From assembly GCA_031291095.1 (NCBI GenBank), contig JARLJR010000034.1, positions 1-64,000 on the forward strand: 64,000 nt of DNA, in the 5' to 3' direction. This document shows, piece after piece, positions 57,359 through 64,000 of this stretch. Origin of the DNA: Legionella sp. (GTDB taxonomy: Bacteria > Pseudomonadota > Gammaproteobacteria > Legionellales > Legionellaceae). The notes under the pieces are model-generated. The model made no database searches, had not been told where the DNA came from, and saw only the letters and a list, made by a program, of their open reading frames with translations. How positions within the stretch are numbered: the first letter of the stretch is position 1; the number at the start of each line of letters is the position of its first letter. Made by a program: the position numbers and the translations under genes.

Positions 57359-57673
57359 TTAACGTACCAAAATATCGCTTAAAACGATTACCGTCCAAAT
57401 GGTCCATGTGATTGCAATAAAGTGAGGCATTTCGCTGCCTTTAATTGCCTTGTATAAGAGTGCTGGAATTGCTGTTAGAGTAACAGGTAATAGCACTAAT
57501 ACCAGGATTTTACGAATTACTAATCCCCAGCCAGTCTGACTGAAAATGGGCGTTAATTTTACGTTCACATAAGTAAAAAACATATCAACATAAACAACGA
57601 TAAGATGAGCGTATTTTGCAAATATGACTACCAGGATACTAAGCCCCAGGTAGATAAGACTTTGTCTTAGCAT
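57359..57673 (-). CDS. Small multi-span membrane protein in the liu cluster
   Basis: 104 residues with three probable transmembrane helices (about 5-30, 48-68 and 80-102). The protein is basic in the loops. No family is recognised. It lies 10 bp before liuB on the same strand, so it is cotranscribed with the leucine-degradation genes. A role in uptake or in holding the enzymes at the membrane is only a guess. Confidence 0.65.
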   Translation of the reverse strand: MLRQSLIYLGLSILVVIFAKYAHLIVVYVDMFFTYVNVKLTPIFSQTGWGLVIRKILVLVLLPVTLTAIPALLYKAIKGSEMPHFIAITWTIWTVIVLSDILVR

Positions 57674-57746
57674 GTACTTCCTTTAAAGGTTATATTTTTA
57701 TCAACGGTTCAGCGCATGGGCCGACTTCGCGCAGACGAGCCTTTCC

Positions 57747-57836
57747 ATTAGCCCTAAGTTTCACTTGACTTCTTAGAGGGCCGCATTACCGAGGTCAAGC
57801 CGCGGTAATGCGGGAGTAGTAAAAATTAGGGCTAAT
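57747..57836. repeat. Nested inverted-repeat element
   Basis: Outer arms ATTAGCCCTAA (57747-57757) and TTAGGGCTAAT (57826-57836) enclose an inner hairpin, CCGCATTACCGAGG-TCAAG-CCGCGGTAATGCGG (57781-57813, one mismatch). The inner core is related to the hairpin at 19790. It sits between the thiolase gene and the membrane-protein gene and may weaken transcription through the cluster. Confidence 0.7.
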
Positions 57837-57872
57837 CGAATGGGCAAGCCTCAAGAAGCAAGCTTCGTGGCT

Positions 57873-59057
57873 TTACACTAATTCAATCGCCATTGCTGTT
57901 GCTTCACCACCACCAATACATAAGGCAGCAATCCCACGTTTTTTACCTTGATGCTTCAGAGCATGGAGCAGGGTAACTAAAACACGGGCACCTGATGCAC
58001 CGATTGGATGGCCTAAAGCACAAGCTCCGCCGTGAATATTAACCTGTTCTGGATTTAATTCAAGCTGTTGGATAGCTGCCATAGCAACTACTGCAAATGC
58101 TTCATTAATTTCGTACAAGTCTACATCGTTTTGCTTCCAATTTGCTTTGCTCATTACTTTGCGAATCGCATCGATTGGCGCTGTAGTAAACCATTGAGGA
58201 GCTTGTGCATGAGTTGCATGAGCTACAATGCGAGCTAATGGGCGAATACCACGTTTTTCTGCTTGAGATGCAGTCATTAGGATTAAGCTGGCAGCACCAT
58301 CAGAAATAGAGCTTGAGTTTGCAGCAGTGACAGTACCATCTGCCTTAAATGCAGGTTTTAATTGGGCAATTTTAGATAATTTTGCCGCATCAGGACCTTC
58401 ATCAGTAGTCACACTGATATCCCCTTTACGCGTATTGATGGTTACTGCAGCAATTTCCTCAGCAAAAGCGCCACTTTCAATTGCTTTTAATGCTTTGCTC
58501 ATTGATTGAGTTGCATATTCATCTTGTTGCTCACGACTGAAATGGAAATGAGCTGCAGTTTCTTCAGCAAAACATCCCATAAGCTGACCGCGGGCGTAGG
58601 CATCTTCAAGCCCATCAAGAAACATATGGTCTTTAACTTCACCATGTCCTAGACGGTATCCTGCTCGTGCTTTAGGTAATAGGTAGGGTGCATTACTCAT
58701 ACTTTCCATACCACCAGCTAAAACAATATTTGCTGAACCTGCTTTAATTAAGTCATGGGCTAGCATCACTGCTTTCATCCCAGAACCACACATTTTATTG
58801 AGGGTAGTTGCACCTGCTGAATCAGGAATACCTGCTTTGATTGCAGCTTGTCTTGCTGGTGCTTGGCCAATGCCTGCCTGGAGTACGCAACCACTAATTA
58901 CTTCTTCAATTTCAGCAGGGTTAATACCTGCTTGCTCTAAAGCCGCTTTATGAGAAATTGCATTTAATTCGGGTGCGCTAAGTGCAGAAAGAGTGCCTAA
59001 TAGACCTCCCATAGGCGTTCTTTTGGCTGCAACAATTACTATATCATTCTGATCCAT
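57873..59057 (-). CDS. atoB: Acetyl-CoA acetyltransferase (thiolase)
   Basis: 394 residues. Active-site motifs: NKMCGSGMKAV with the acyl-accepting Cys near 89, the EINEAFAVVA motif near 340, GGACALGHPIGASGAR near 350 (His), and ALCIGGGEATAMAIE near 383 (second Cys). It splits acetoacetyl-CoA into two acetyl-CoA. Together with AacS and LiuE it finishes leucine breakdown. Confidence 0.94.
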   Translation of the reverse strand: MDQNDIVIVAAKRTPMGGLLGTLSALSAPELNAISHKAALEQAGINPAEIEEVISGCVLQAGIGQAPARQAAIKAGIPDSAGATTLNKMCGSGMKAVMLAHDLIKAGSANIVLAGGMESMSNAPYLLPKARAGYRLGHGEVKDHMFLDGLEDAYARGQLMGCFAEETAAHFHFSREQQDEYATQSMSKALKAIESGAFAEEIAAVTINTRKGDISVTTDEGPDAAKLSKIAQLKPAFKADGTVTAANSSSISDGAASLILMTASQAEKRGIRPLARIVAHATHAQAPQWFTTAPIDAIRKVMSKANWKQNDVDLYEINEAFAVVAMAAIQQLELNPEQVNIHGGACALGHPIGASGARVLVTLLHALKHQGKKRGIAALCIGGGEATAMAIELV

Positions 59058-59068
59058 GTCGATATTCC

Positions 59069-60229
59069 TTATGCTGTTTCTTTAAAAAGTTCTCGTCCAA
59101 TAAGCATTCTTCTAATTTCAGAAGTGCCAGCCCCAATTTCATACAGCTTAGCATCACGTAATAGACGACCTGTTGGATACTCATTAATGTATCCATTGCC
59201 ACCTAAAATTTGAATTGCCTCTAATGCCATTTGTGTTGCACTTTCTGAAGTATACAAAATCACACTCGCAGCATCTTTACGGCTGACGTTCCCACAATCA
59301 CAGGCTTTAGCAATTGCATATAAAAAAGCTCTACTTGCATTTAAATCTGTATACATATCCGCTAATTTGCCCTGAATAAATTGGAATTCACCAATAGGTT
59401 GTTCAAACTGTTTGCGTTCATGCACATAAGGTAGAACAACATCCATGCAAGCTTGCATAATGCCTACGGGACCTGCCGCAAGAATAGTACGTTCGTAGTC
59501 AAGACCACTCATCAATACTTTAACACCCTGATTTACCTCGCCTAAAACCTGTTCTGCAGGAACTTCGCATTGTTCAAAGACCAATTCACAGGTGTTTGAA
59601 CCACGCATTCCTAGCTTATCGAGTTTTTGAGCGGTTTTAAATCCGGGCATTCCTTTTTCAATTAAAAACGCCGTGATACCTTTGCTGCCTGCCTGCTTGT
59701 CTGTTTTAGCATAAACAACTAAAACATGTGCATCAGGACCATTGGTAATCCACATCTTGGTGCCATTGAGAATGAATTTGTCGCCGGAAGCTTGAGCGTG
59801 TAATTGCATACTGACTACATCAGAGCCTGAATTGGATTCACTCATTGCTAGAGCGCCAACATATTCTCCACTAATAAGTTTAGGCAAATATTTCTCTTTT
59901 TGCGTAGTATTGCCGTTTAAATAAATTTGATTCACGCATAAATTGGAGTGAGCACCATAACTTAAGCCGACAGAGGCTGAGGCGCGAGAAATTTCCTCCA
60001 TAGCAATGGCATGAGCAAGGTAGCCCATATTGGCCCCGCCATACTCTTCACTGACGGTAATACCTAATAAGCCCATATCGCCTAATTTTCGCCATAAATG
60101 ATTAGGAAAAGTATTACTTACATCGATTTCTGCAGCTAAGGGAGCGATTTCGGTACGAGCAAATTGGCGAACGCTGTCTCGTAAAAGATCATACGTTTCA
60201 CCTAATTGGTAATTTGGCCCTGTATACAT
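59069..60229 (-). CDS. liuA: Isovaleryl-CoA dehydrogenase
   Basis: 386 residues of the acyl-CoA dehydrogenase family. FAD and substrate motifs: [16 protein letters not shown] near 131, [18 protein letters not shown] near 163, and [33 protein letters not shown] near 340. The Glu in [14 protein letters not shown] near 240 is at the catalytic-base position special to isovaleryl-CoA dehydrogenases. It is first in the liu operon, and a promoter-like pair lies upstream. Confidence 0.94.
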   Translation of the reverse strand: MYTGPNYQLGETYDLLRDSVRQFARTEIAPLAAEIDVSNTFPNHLWRKLGDMGLLGITVSEEYGGANMGYLAHAIAMEEISRASASVGLSYGAHSNLCVNQIYLNGNTTQKEKYLPKLISGEYVGALAMSESNSGSDVVSMQLHAQASGDKFILNGTKMWITNGPDAHVLVVYAKTDKQAGSKGITAFLIEKGMPGFKTAQKLDKLGMRGSNTCELVFEQCEVPAEQVLGEVNQGVKVLMSGLDYERTILAAGPVGIMQACMDVVLPYVHERKQFEQPIGEFQFIQGKLADMYTDLNASRAFLYAIAKACDCGNVSRKDAASVILYTSESATQMALEAIQILGGNGYINEYPTGRLLRDAKLYEIGAGTSEIRRMLIGRELFKETA

Positions 60230-60262
60230 AGATGACTTCCTGTAATTTTTGTAAATGCACTA

Positions 60263-60290
60263 ACTATACCCAATCGCATTGAAGTTGCAA
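60263..60290 (-). promoter_or_regulatory. Candidate sigma-70 promoter for the liu operon
   Basis: On the minus strand TTGCAA (60290-60285) and TATAGT (60268-60263) are 16 bp apart, 33 bp before the liuA start. Found by eye; no MerR-type LiuR operator was recognised. Confidence 0.5.
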
Positions 60291-60508
60291 CCAGAATTTT
60301 TTCCTGCTTTTGTTCTTATCTAGTTATTGATTAACAAATTATTGTTCCCATAAAAAATGGTTTGATTTTGGATGCCGATGCAAAGCGGCTCAATTGGGTT
60401 ATCAGGGCCTCATAACGAGAAAAATAAAGCCACTTTGGGTGGTATTTGAGTTGAATTTATTTATCAATTGCATGAATTTATTAAAGAAAGGTGAAAATTT
60501 ATCGAGTT

Positions 60509-60529
60509 AAGGTTAGCATACGCAACCTT
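60509..60529. promoter_or_regulatory. Dyad AAGGTT...AACCTT
   Basis: AAGGTT (60509-60514) and AACCTT (60524-60529) face each other, with an inner GC-ATAC-GC pairing if one A is bulged. It lies 41 bp upstream of the 60571 start and could be an operator for that gene. Confidence 0.35.
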
Positions 60530-60570
60530 GATTAAAATGGACACAGACTTCCAGCACGGTAGTATTATTT

Positions 60571-62319
60571 ATGACGAAAATGATAATCGGTTTTTTTTGT
60601 GGTACGGATTATATTCGCAAAAATGATAAGCTCTATGAGAGCCTTCGTTCTAACGTTAATGTAAGTAAGACAACCTTACTGGCATATGATGGCTGCCAGA
60701 GTCACGGAGGACTATTTGCGATTGGAATACAACGTCTGGCTGATGTATTTATCGCCGACTTAAAAAAAGAAATTGAATCTTTAGATAATACAGAAACGAT
60801 TCAAATTAACTTCATTGCTCATTCACATGGCTGCTTTTCTGCTTTATTGGCAATTAAAAAAATGCAAGCAGATCCTGAATTAAGAGCTCGAATTCGCATC
60901 ACTGTAGATTTGCATGAGCTGGTTCCGCGTAATTTTCGTTGGTCCACAGCAATTGGCGGCAATTTAATGATAGCGAATATGGTTCATGATCTGAGTGAGT
61001 GTGATTTGGTTAAACACGCCCATTTAACCTTGCATGAGAAAGGTTTAGGTTCTGCTGGATGGGATGCGTTCATTCCCAAATTCCATGCGGCTACTTCAGT
61101 TGAGGTAGAGGCATTACCTGGTTGGTATGATGTTCAACATAATGGACACATTAGACCAGAAGTAGAACATACCGCTTTGTTTCAACTTGGAGCGGCGAAG
61201 ACTATGGCTATTCTCCATGCGGACAGTCATGATGTAAATTCTGATGAAGACACATTAAATCGCCAACAAACTGATGCTTATAACGAGATACTTATATGGG
61301 TAAAAAGTAGGACTATTCCCTTTGAAGAGCGAAATCTTCACTATGGAGGGCATCTTATTGCAAATAATACAGAAAGAGAGGGGTTGGAAGTAATTAATTG
61401 GCGGCATGCTCAATTGATCGCCGCTGTTCCAGAACATGTTCTTTATGGGGTTACTCATCCTTATTATAATTATAAGAAAACTGATCTAGAACACTATTGC
61501 AATTTTACTTTGATACTTGATACCTATTTGGCAATCTACCCAGAACACGATGTTTTAGTTCAAGAGCTTAAAGATTGTGCTCAAGCATATCTTGCTGAGG
61601 GGCATACTGGGATAGACAATTTTTATACGGAATGTCAGAAAAGTCTTAATAAGGCAGCGGTTTATAACAAACAGCTTTACGTGGCCATTAATTCATTGTG
61701 CGTGAATGGTTATTTTCTGGGACTGTGTAAGGTTTTAGATGGGACTTCAGCAAACAATGTACTTCATTATAATTTGCAGAGCTTAACTTCTGTATTAGAG
61801 GAAGAATTGAATTTTGAAATTTGTTTAGGAAAAAATATTATTCTTATTCAAAGTTCAGAAGCATTGAGGGTTGCAAAAAGTACGGTTGCTTTTCTTAGTG
61901 CAATTTATGCGCCCAATGTAAGCCCGGAGAGTATTCTTATCGCAGCTACCGATTACGTTAAAGAAAATATGTGCTATGGAAGGCATTGGAGTGTGGGTAA
62001 TCAGGTGCTTGCCAGCTTAGTGCTTGGTCTTGCTGCTGCCGTTGTTGGATGTATGGCGGGGGCGGTAATTGGCTTGGGTATCGGATTGGCTGCAGGGGCA
62101 ATTACAGGCTCTAGTACGTTAATCACCACGCTTGTTAGTGCGTTTTTAGGCAGCTTTCAATGGGGAATGATTACTGCAAGTGTTGTTGGCGCTACAGTGG
62201 GCCTTGCGGGTGGTGGCGCGGCATCTTATGGATTCTTTGCGCTTTCAGCAAGAGAAAGGCAGGTTCAAGAGTTGGCCGATGCGGTTATTTATAACGAGGG
62301 AGCTGCTCTAAGTAGTTGA
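60571..62319 (+). CDS. Candidate effector: lipase-like alpha/beta-hydrolase protein with C-terminal membrane domain
   Basis: 582 residues. The N-terminal 200 residues look like an alpha/beta hydrolase: a first strand MIIGFFCGTD, then IAHSHG (A83-H84-S85-H86-G87), a variant of the lipase GxSxG elbow with Ser85 as possible nucleophile. The middle is helical. Residues about 475-559 are Gly/Ala-rich and hydrophobic, with two or three membrane helices, followed by a charged tail. Large, isolated and without a signal peptide, it fits a Dot/Icm effector. Catalysis and secretion are inferred. No strong ribosome site is seen. Confidence 0.6.
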   Translation: MTKMIIGFFCGTDYIRKNDKLYESLRSNVNVSKTTLLAYDGCQSHGGLFAIGIQRLADVFIADLKKEIESLDNTETIQINFIAHSHGCFSALLAIKKMQADPELRARIRITVDLHELVPRNFRWSTAIGGNLMIANMVHDLSECDLVKHAHLTLHEKGLGSAGWDAFIPKFHAATSVEVEALPGWYDVQHNGHIRPEVEHTALFQLGAAKTMAILHADSHDVNSDEDTLNRQQTDAYNEILIWVKSRTIPFEERNLHYGGHLIANNTEREGLEVINWRHAQLIAAVPEHVLYGVTHPYYNYKKTDLEHYCNFTLILDTYLAIYPEHDVLVQELKDCAQAYLAEGHTGIDNFYTECQKSLNKAAVYNKQLYVAINSLCVNGYFLGLCKVLDGTSANNVLHYNLQSLTSVLEEELNFEICLGKNIILIQSSEALRVAKSTVAFLSAIYAPNVSPESILIAATDYVKENMCYGRHWSVGNQVLASLVLGLAAAVVGCMAGAVIGLGIGLAAGAITGSSTLITTLVSAFLGSFQWGMITASVVGATVGLAGGGAASYGFFALSARERQVQELADAVIYNEGAALSS

Positions 62320-62345
62320 GCGTATTGATTATTACATAAAACTGT

Positions 62346-62375
62346 AGCCCGTATTTGGCGTAGTCCTAATGCGGG
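62346..62375. repeat. CCCG...GCGGG hairpin repeat
   Basis: 'cccgtatttggcgtagtcctaatgcggg' downstream of the 60571 gene, a diverged relative of the repeat at 40201. The stem is imperfect; it may serve as terminator. Confidence 0.45.
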
Positions 62376-62586
62376 TTATGTTTAATAGGACTTTATTCCT
62401 TGTTTCTTTTTCACCCATCTTTGATATTAATTTTATAAAAAGCTCCTTTACCTGATTTAAAAAATCGCCTAATCTTAAGCCAAAGTTAGAGGGTGTAAAC
62501 AAGCGTAGAACGCTTAATGCTGTCGTAGTCTGAATGGATTCCATCCAGATTACAATCGAGATTTATATTTATAAGGAGAGTTGCTT

Positions 62587-63270
62587 ATGCGGAAGTTAGT
62601 GCTCTGGGGACACAGTGTTGATGAATATCGTGAGATGTTTGATTTATCTCAAGAAGATATGAATTCCCGAATTTTAGAATATGGATGTGGCCCAAGTGCA
62701 GTCAATGTGCAACAAGTTCATGAAGCGCATGAAGCTGTAAGTTGTGATCCTTTATTTGTTTTAGATAAAGATACCTTGTCCTCTAAAGCCGTGATGATTT
62801 TTTCTGAAATGGTACACGAAGTACAAAAAGAGCAGGATAAATTTGATTTTAGTGAATACGGTAGTTTGGAACAGTTAATTGAGAAACGCAAAAGAGGCAT
62901 GAAAGAGTTTTTTGCTGATTATGAGCAGGGCAAGGCAGAAGGTCGCTATTATGGTGCCGCGGATTATCATCTACCTTACCCAGATTTTTCCTTTGATTTT
63001 GCTTTGAGTGCGCATTACCTTTTTGCGGATTTGGAAGATCAAACATTAGACTTTCACTTAAATGTAATTCGCGAATTGGCTCGAGTAGCAAAAGAAGTAC
63101 GTGTTTTCCCGCTTATCGACCGAGAAGGTAAAACCTCAGAGCTTTTAGGTCCCGTTTTATTGCAACTTCAACAGGAAAACTATGGTGTTGAAGTCAGGGA
63201 AGTGGATTATCATTTGCATAAAGCAGAAAATGCGATGCTTCGAGTGTGGGCGCAGAAGTGTGATGTCTAA
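62587..63270 (+). CDS. SAM-dependent methyltransferase-like protein
   Basis: 227 residues from ATG 62587, which has AAGGAG 8 nt upstream. The motif I-like [13 protein letters not shown] near 28, then an acidic strand end (VSCDPLF near 53), and [11 protein letters not shown] near 135 fit a class I methyltransferase fold. Residues 70-120 form an inserted charged helical region. The substrate is unknown. The last 8 bp overlap the pyrD start, so the two genes are coupled. Confidence 0.7.
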   Translation: MRKLVLWGHSVDEYREMFDLSQEDMNSRILEYGCGPSAVNVQQVHEAHEAVSCDPLFVLDKDTLSSKAVMIFSEMVHEVQKEQDKFDFSEYGSLEQLIEKRKRGMKEFFADYEQGKAEGRYYGAADYHLPYPDFSFDFALSAHYLFADLEDQTLDFHLNVIRELARVAKEVRVFPLIDREGKTSELLGPVLLQLQQENYGVEVREVDYHLHKAENAMLRVWAQKCDV

Positions 63271-64000
63271 TTTGTATTCTATTGTACGCCCTTTATTGTT
63301 TTGCATGAATGCGGAAAGGGCGCATTCCTTTAGCTTATCTGCTTTGCATTTTATCCCCCAAACCTGTTTTAAAACAGCAAAATCAAATCAAGTCCAGGCG
63401 ATGGGAATACAATTCCCTCATGCTGTGGGATTAGCCGCCGGATTAGATAAAAACGGCGAGCATTTGGATGCTTTGGCTAAAGTCGGATTTTCTTTTATTG
63501 AATTAGGAACGGTAACCCCTCGCCCTCAAGACGGCAATCCTAAACCACGCCTATTTCGCATACCTCAAGCACAAGCCATTATTAATCGTATGGGGTTTAA
63601 TAATCAGGGTGTTGATGCCTTGGTCGCTCATGTAGAAAAAGCGCATTATCAAGGCATTTTAGGTATTAATATTGGCAAAAATAAAGATACGCCTTTAGAG
63701 CGAGCCGCAGAGGATTACCTCTACTGCTTAGAAAAAGTGTATGAGCATGCTACTTATATAACCATTAATATATCATCTCCCAATACTCCTGATTTGCGTC
63801 AATTACAGCAAAAGGTATATTTTGCTGATTTGCTATCTCAATTACAGCAGGCACAAAAGCGGTTGGCTGATAAGTTTCAACGTCATGTTCCTATGGTTGT
63901 TAAAGTATCTCCTGATGAAGATATAGAAACGCTGAAGCAAATGACGGAGGCGATTTTAAGTCATGGTATTGAAGGGATTATTGCAACGAACACTACCTGT
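63263..64000 (+). CDS. pyrD: Dihydroorotate dehydrogenase (quinone), class 2 (partial)
   Basis: The first 246 codons are present; the window ends before the stop. Class 2 features are clear: a short N-terminal membrane-association segment (SIVRPLLF), then [12 protein letters not shown] near 52, [20 protein letters not shown] near 77, [10 protein letters not shown] near 102, [11 protein letters not shown] near 130, and [14 protein letters not shown] near 165 with the catalytic Ser. It oxidises dihydroorotate to orotate at the inner membrane. The ATG overlaps the previous gene. Confidence 0.95.
   Translation, partial: MSNLYSIVRPLLFCMNAERAHSFSLSALHFIPQTCFKTAKSNQVQAMGIQFPHAVGLAAGLDKNGEHLDALAKVGFSFIELGTVTPRPQDGNPKPRLFRIPQAQAIINRMGFNNQGVDALVAHVEKAHYQGILGINIGKNKDTPLERAAEDYLYCLEKVYEHATYITINISSPNTPDLRQLQQKVYFADLLSQLQQAQKRLADKFQRHVPMVVKVSPDEDIETLKQMTEAILSHGIEGIIATNTTC

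Larger units (their letters stand above)
60230..60570. other. 341-bp divergent intergenic region
   Basis: No supported gene. It holds the liuA promoter near 60263-60290 and an imperfect dyad at 60509-60529 before the 60571 gene. The central 200 bp is AT-rich with no feature that can be named. Confidence 0.5.

Noticed and set aside
62332-62544. 70-residue minus-strand open frame
   Set aside because: It covers the CCCG hairpin repeat and a T-rich stretch and has no family features; likely chance.

Overview
The window looks like chromosomal DNA from a Legionella species other than L. pneumophila. Three things point there. It is AT-rich with typical gammaproteobacterial housekeeping genes (pyrG-kdsA, uvrD, glyQS, fabI, ribD-ribBA, mlaA, metNIQ). 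It has a full leucine/isovalerate degradation cluster and a DsbA2/Com1-type periplasmic oxidoreductase. Between these core genes sit unrelated large proteins that resemble Dot/Icm (type IVB) effectors: a papain-like/ankyrin-like protein, an F-box protein, coiled-coil proteins with acidic C-termini, and a lipase-like protein. Promoters of three of these carry tandem CTTAAT-type repeats with 11-bp spacing, as in the PmrA boxes that control Legionella effectors. L. pneumophila is known to lack a chemotaxis cluster; this window has one.

Layout. 1-1.6 kb: end of an unknown gene, a DUF1810 protein, a small membrane-anchored protein and YjbQ. 1.6-10.3 kb: a seven-gene chemosensory cluster cheW-cheR-cheW-mcp-cheA-cheB-(receiver + class III nucleotide cyclase). 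It has no cheY. Gene content and order recall the Wsp system, but the output is a predicted cyclic-nucleotide synthase instead of a GGDEF protein, and CheA carries two HPt domains, the first without its histidine. 10.4-12.5 kb: candidate effector with a Cys-His-Asp protease-like head. 12.7-19.7 kb: LprI-like protein, MFS pump, YajQ, M48 protease, riboflavin genes. 20-22.5 kb: pyrG-kdsA. 22.7-27.1 kb: an islet of three candidate effectors, two of them divergent with facing PmrA-like boxes, the third with an F-box. 27.2-36.9 kb: udk-fabI, a PafA-like phosphatase, an unknown protein, rhodanese, gshA-gshB, mlaA, dtd, and a proline-iminopeptidase homologue whose nucleophile serine is glycine. 37-44.4 kb: uvrD, dsbA2, glyQ-glyS-rsmJ and a 57-residue acidic/basic small protein. 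44.5-49.8 kb: another effector candidate with a PmrA-like box, the methionine importer metNIQ, and an outer-membrane barrel protein. 49.9-60.2 kb: acetoacetyl-CoA ligase and the liu genes, which together take isovaleryl-CoA to acetyl-CoA. 60.5-64 kb: a lipase-like candidate effector, a methyltransferase-like protein, and the start of pyrD, cut by the window end.

Intergenic spaces hold several families of short inverted-repeat elements (MITE/REP-like) and many factor-independent-terminator-like hairpins, often next to the effector islets. No tRNA, rRNA, CRISPR array, phage, transposase or recognisable riboswitch was found. All functional calls come from reading the translated sequence and recalling family motifs; no database search was run.
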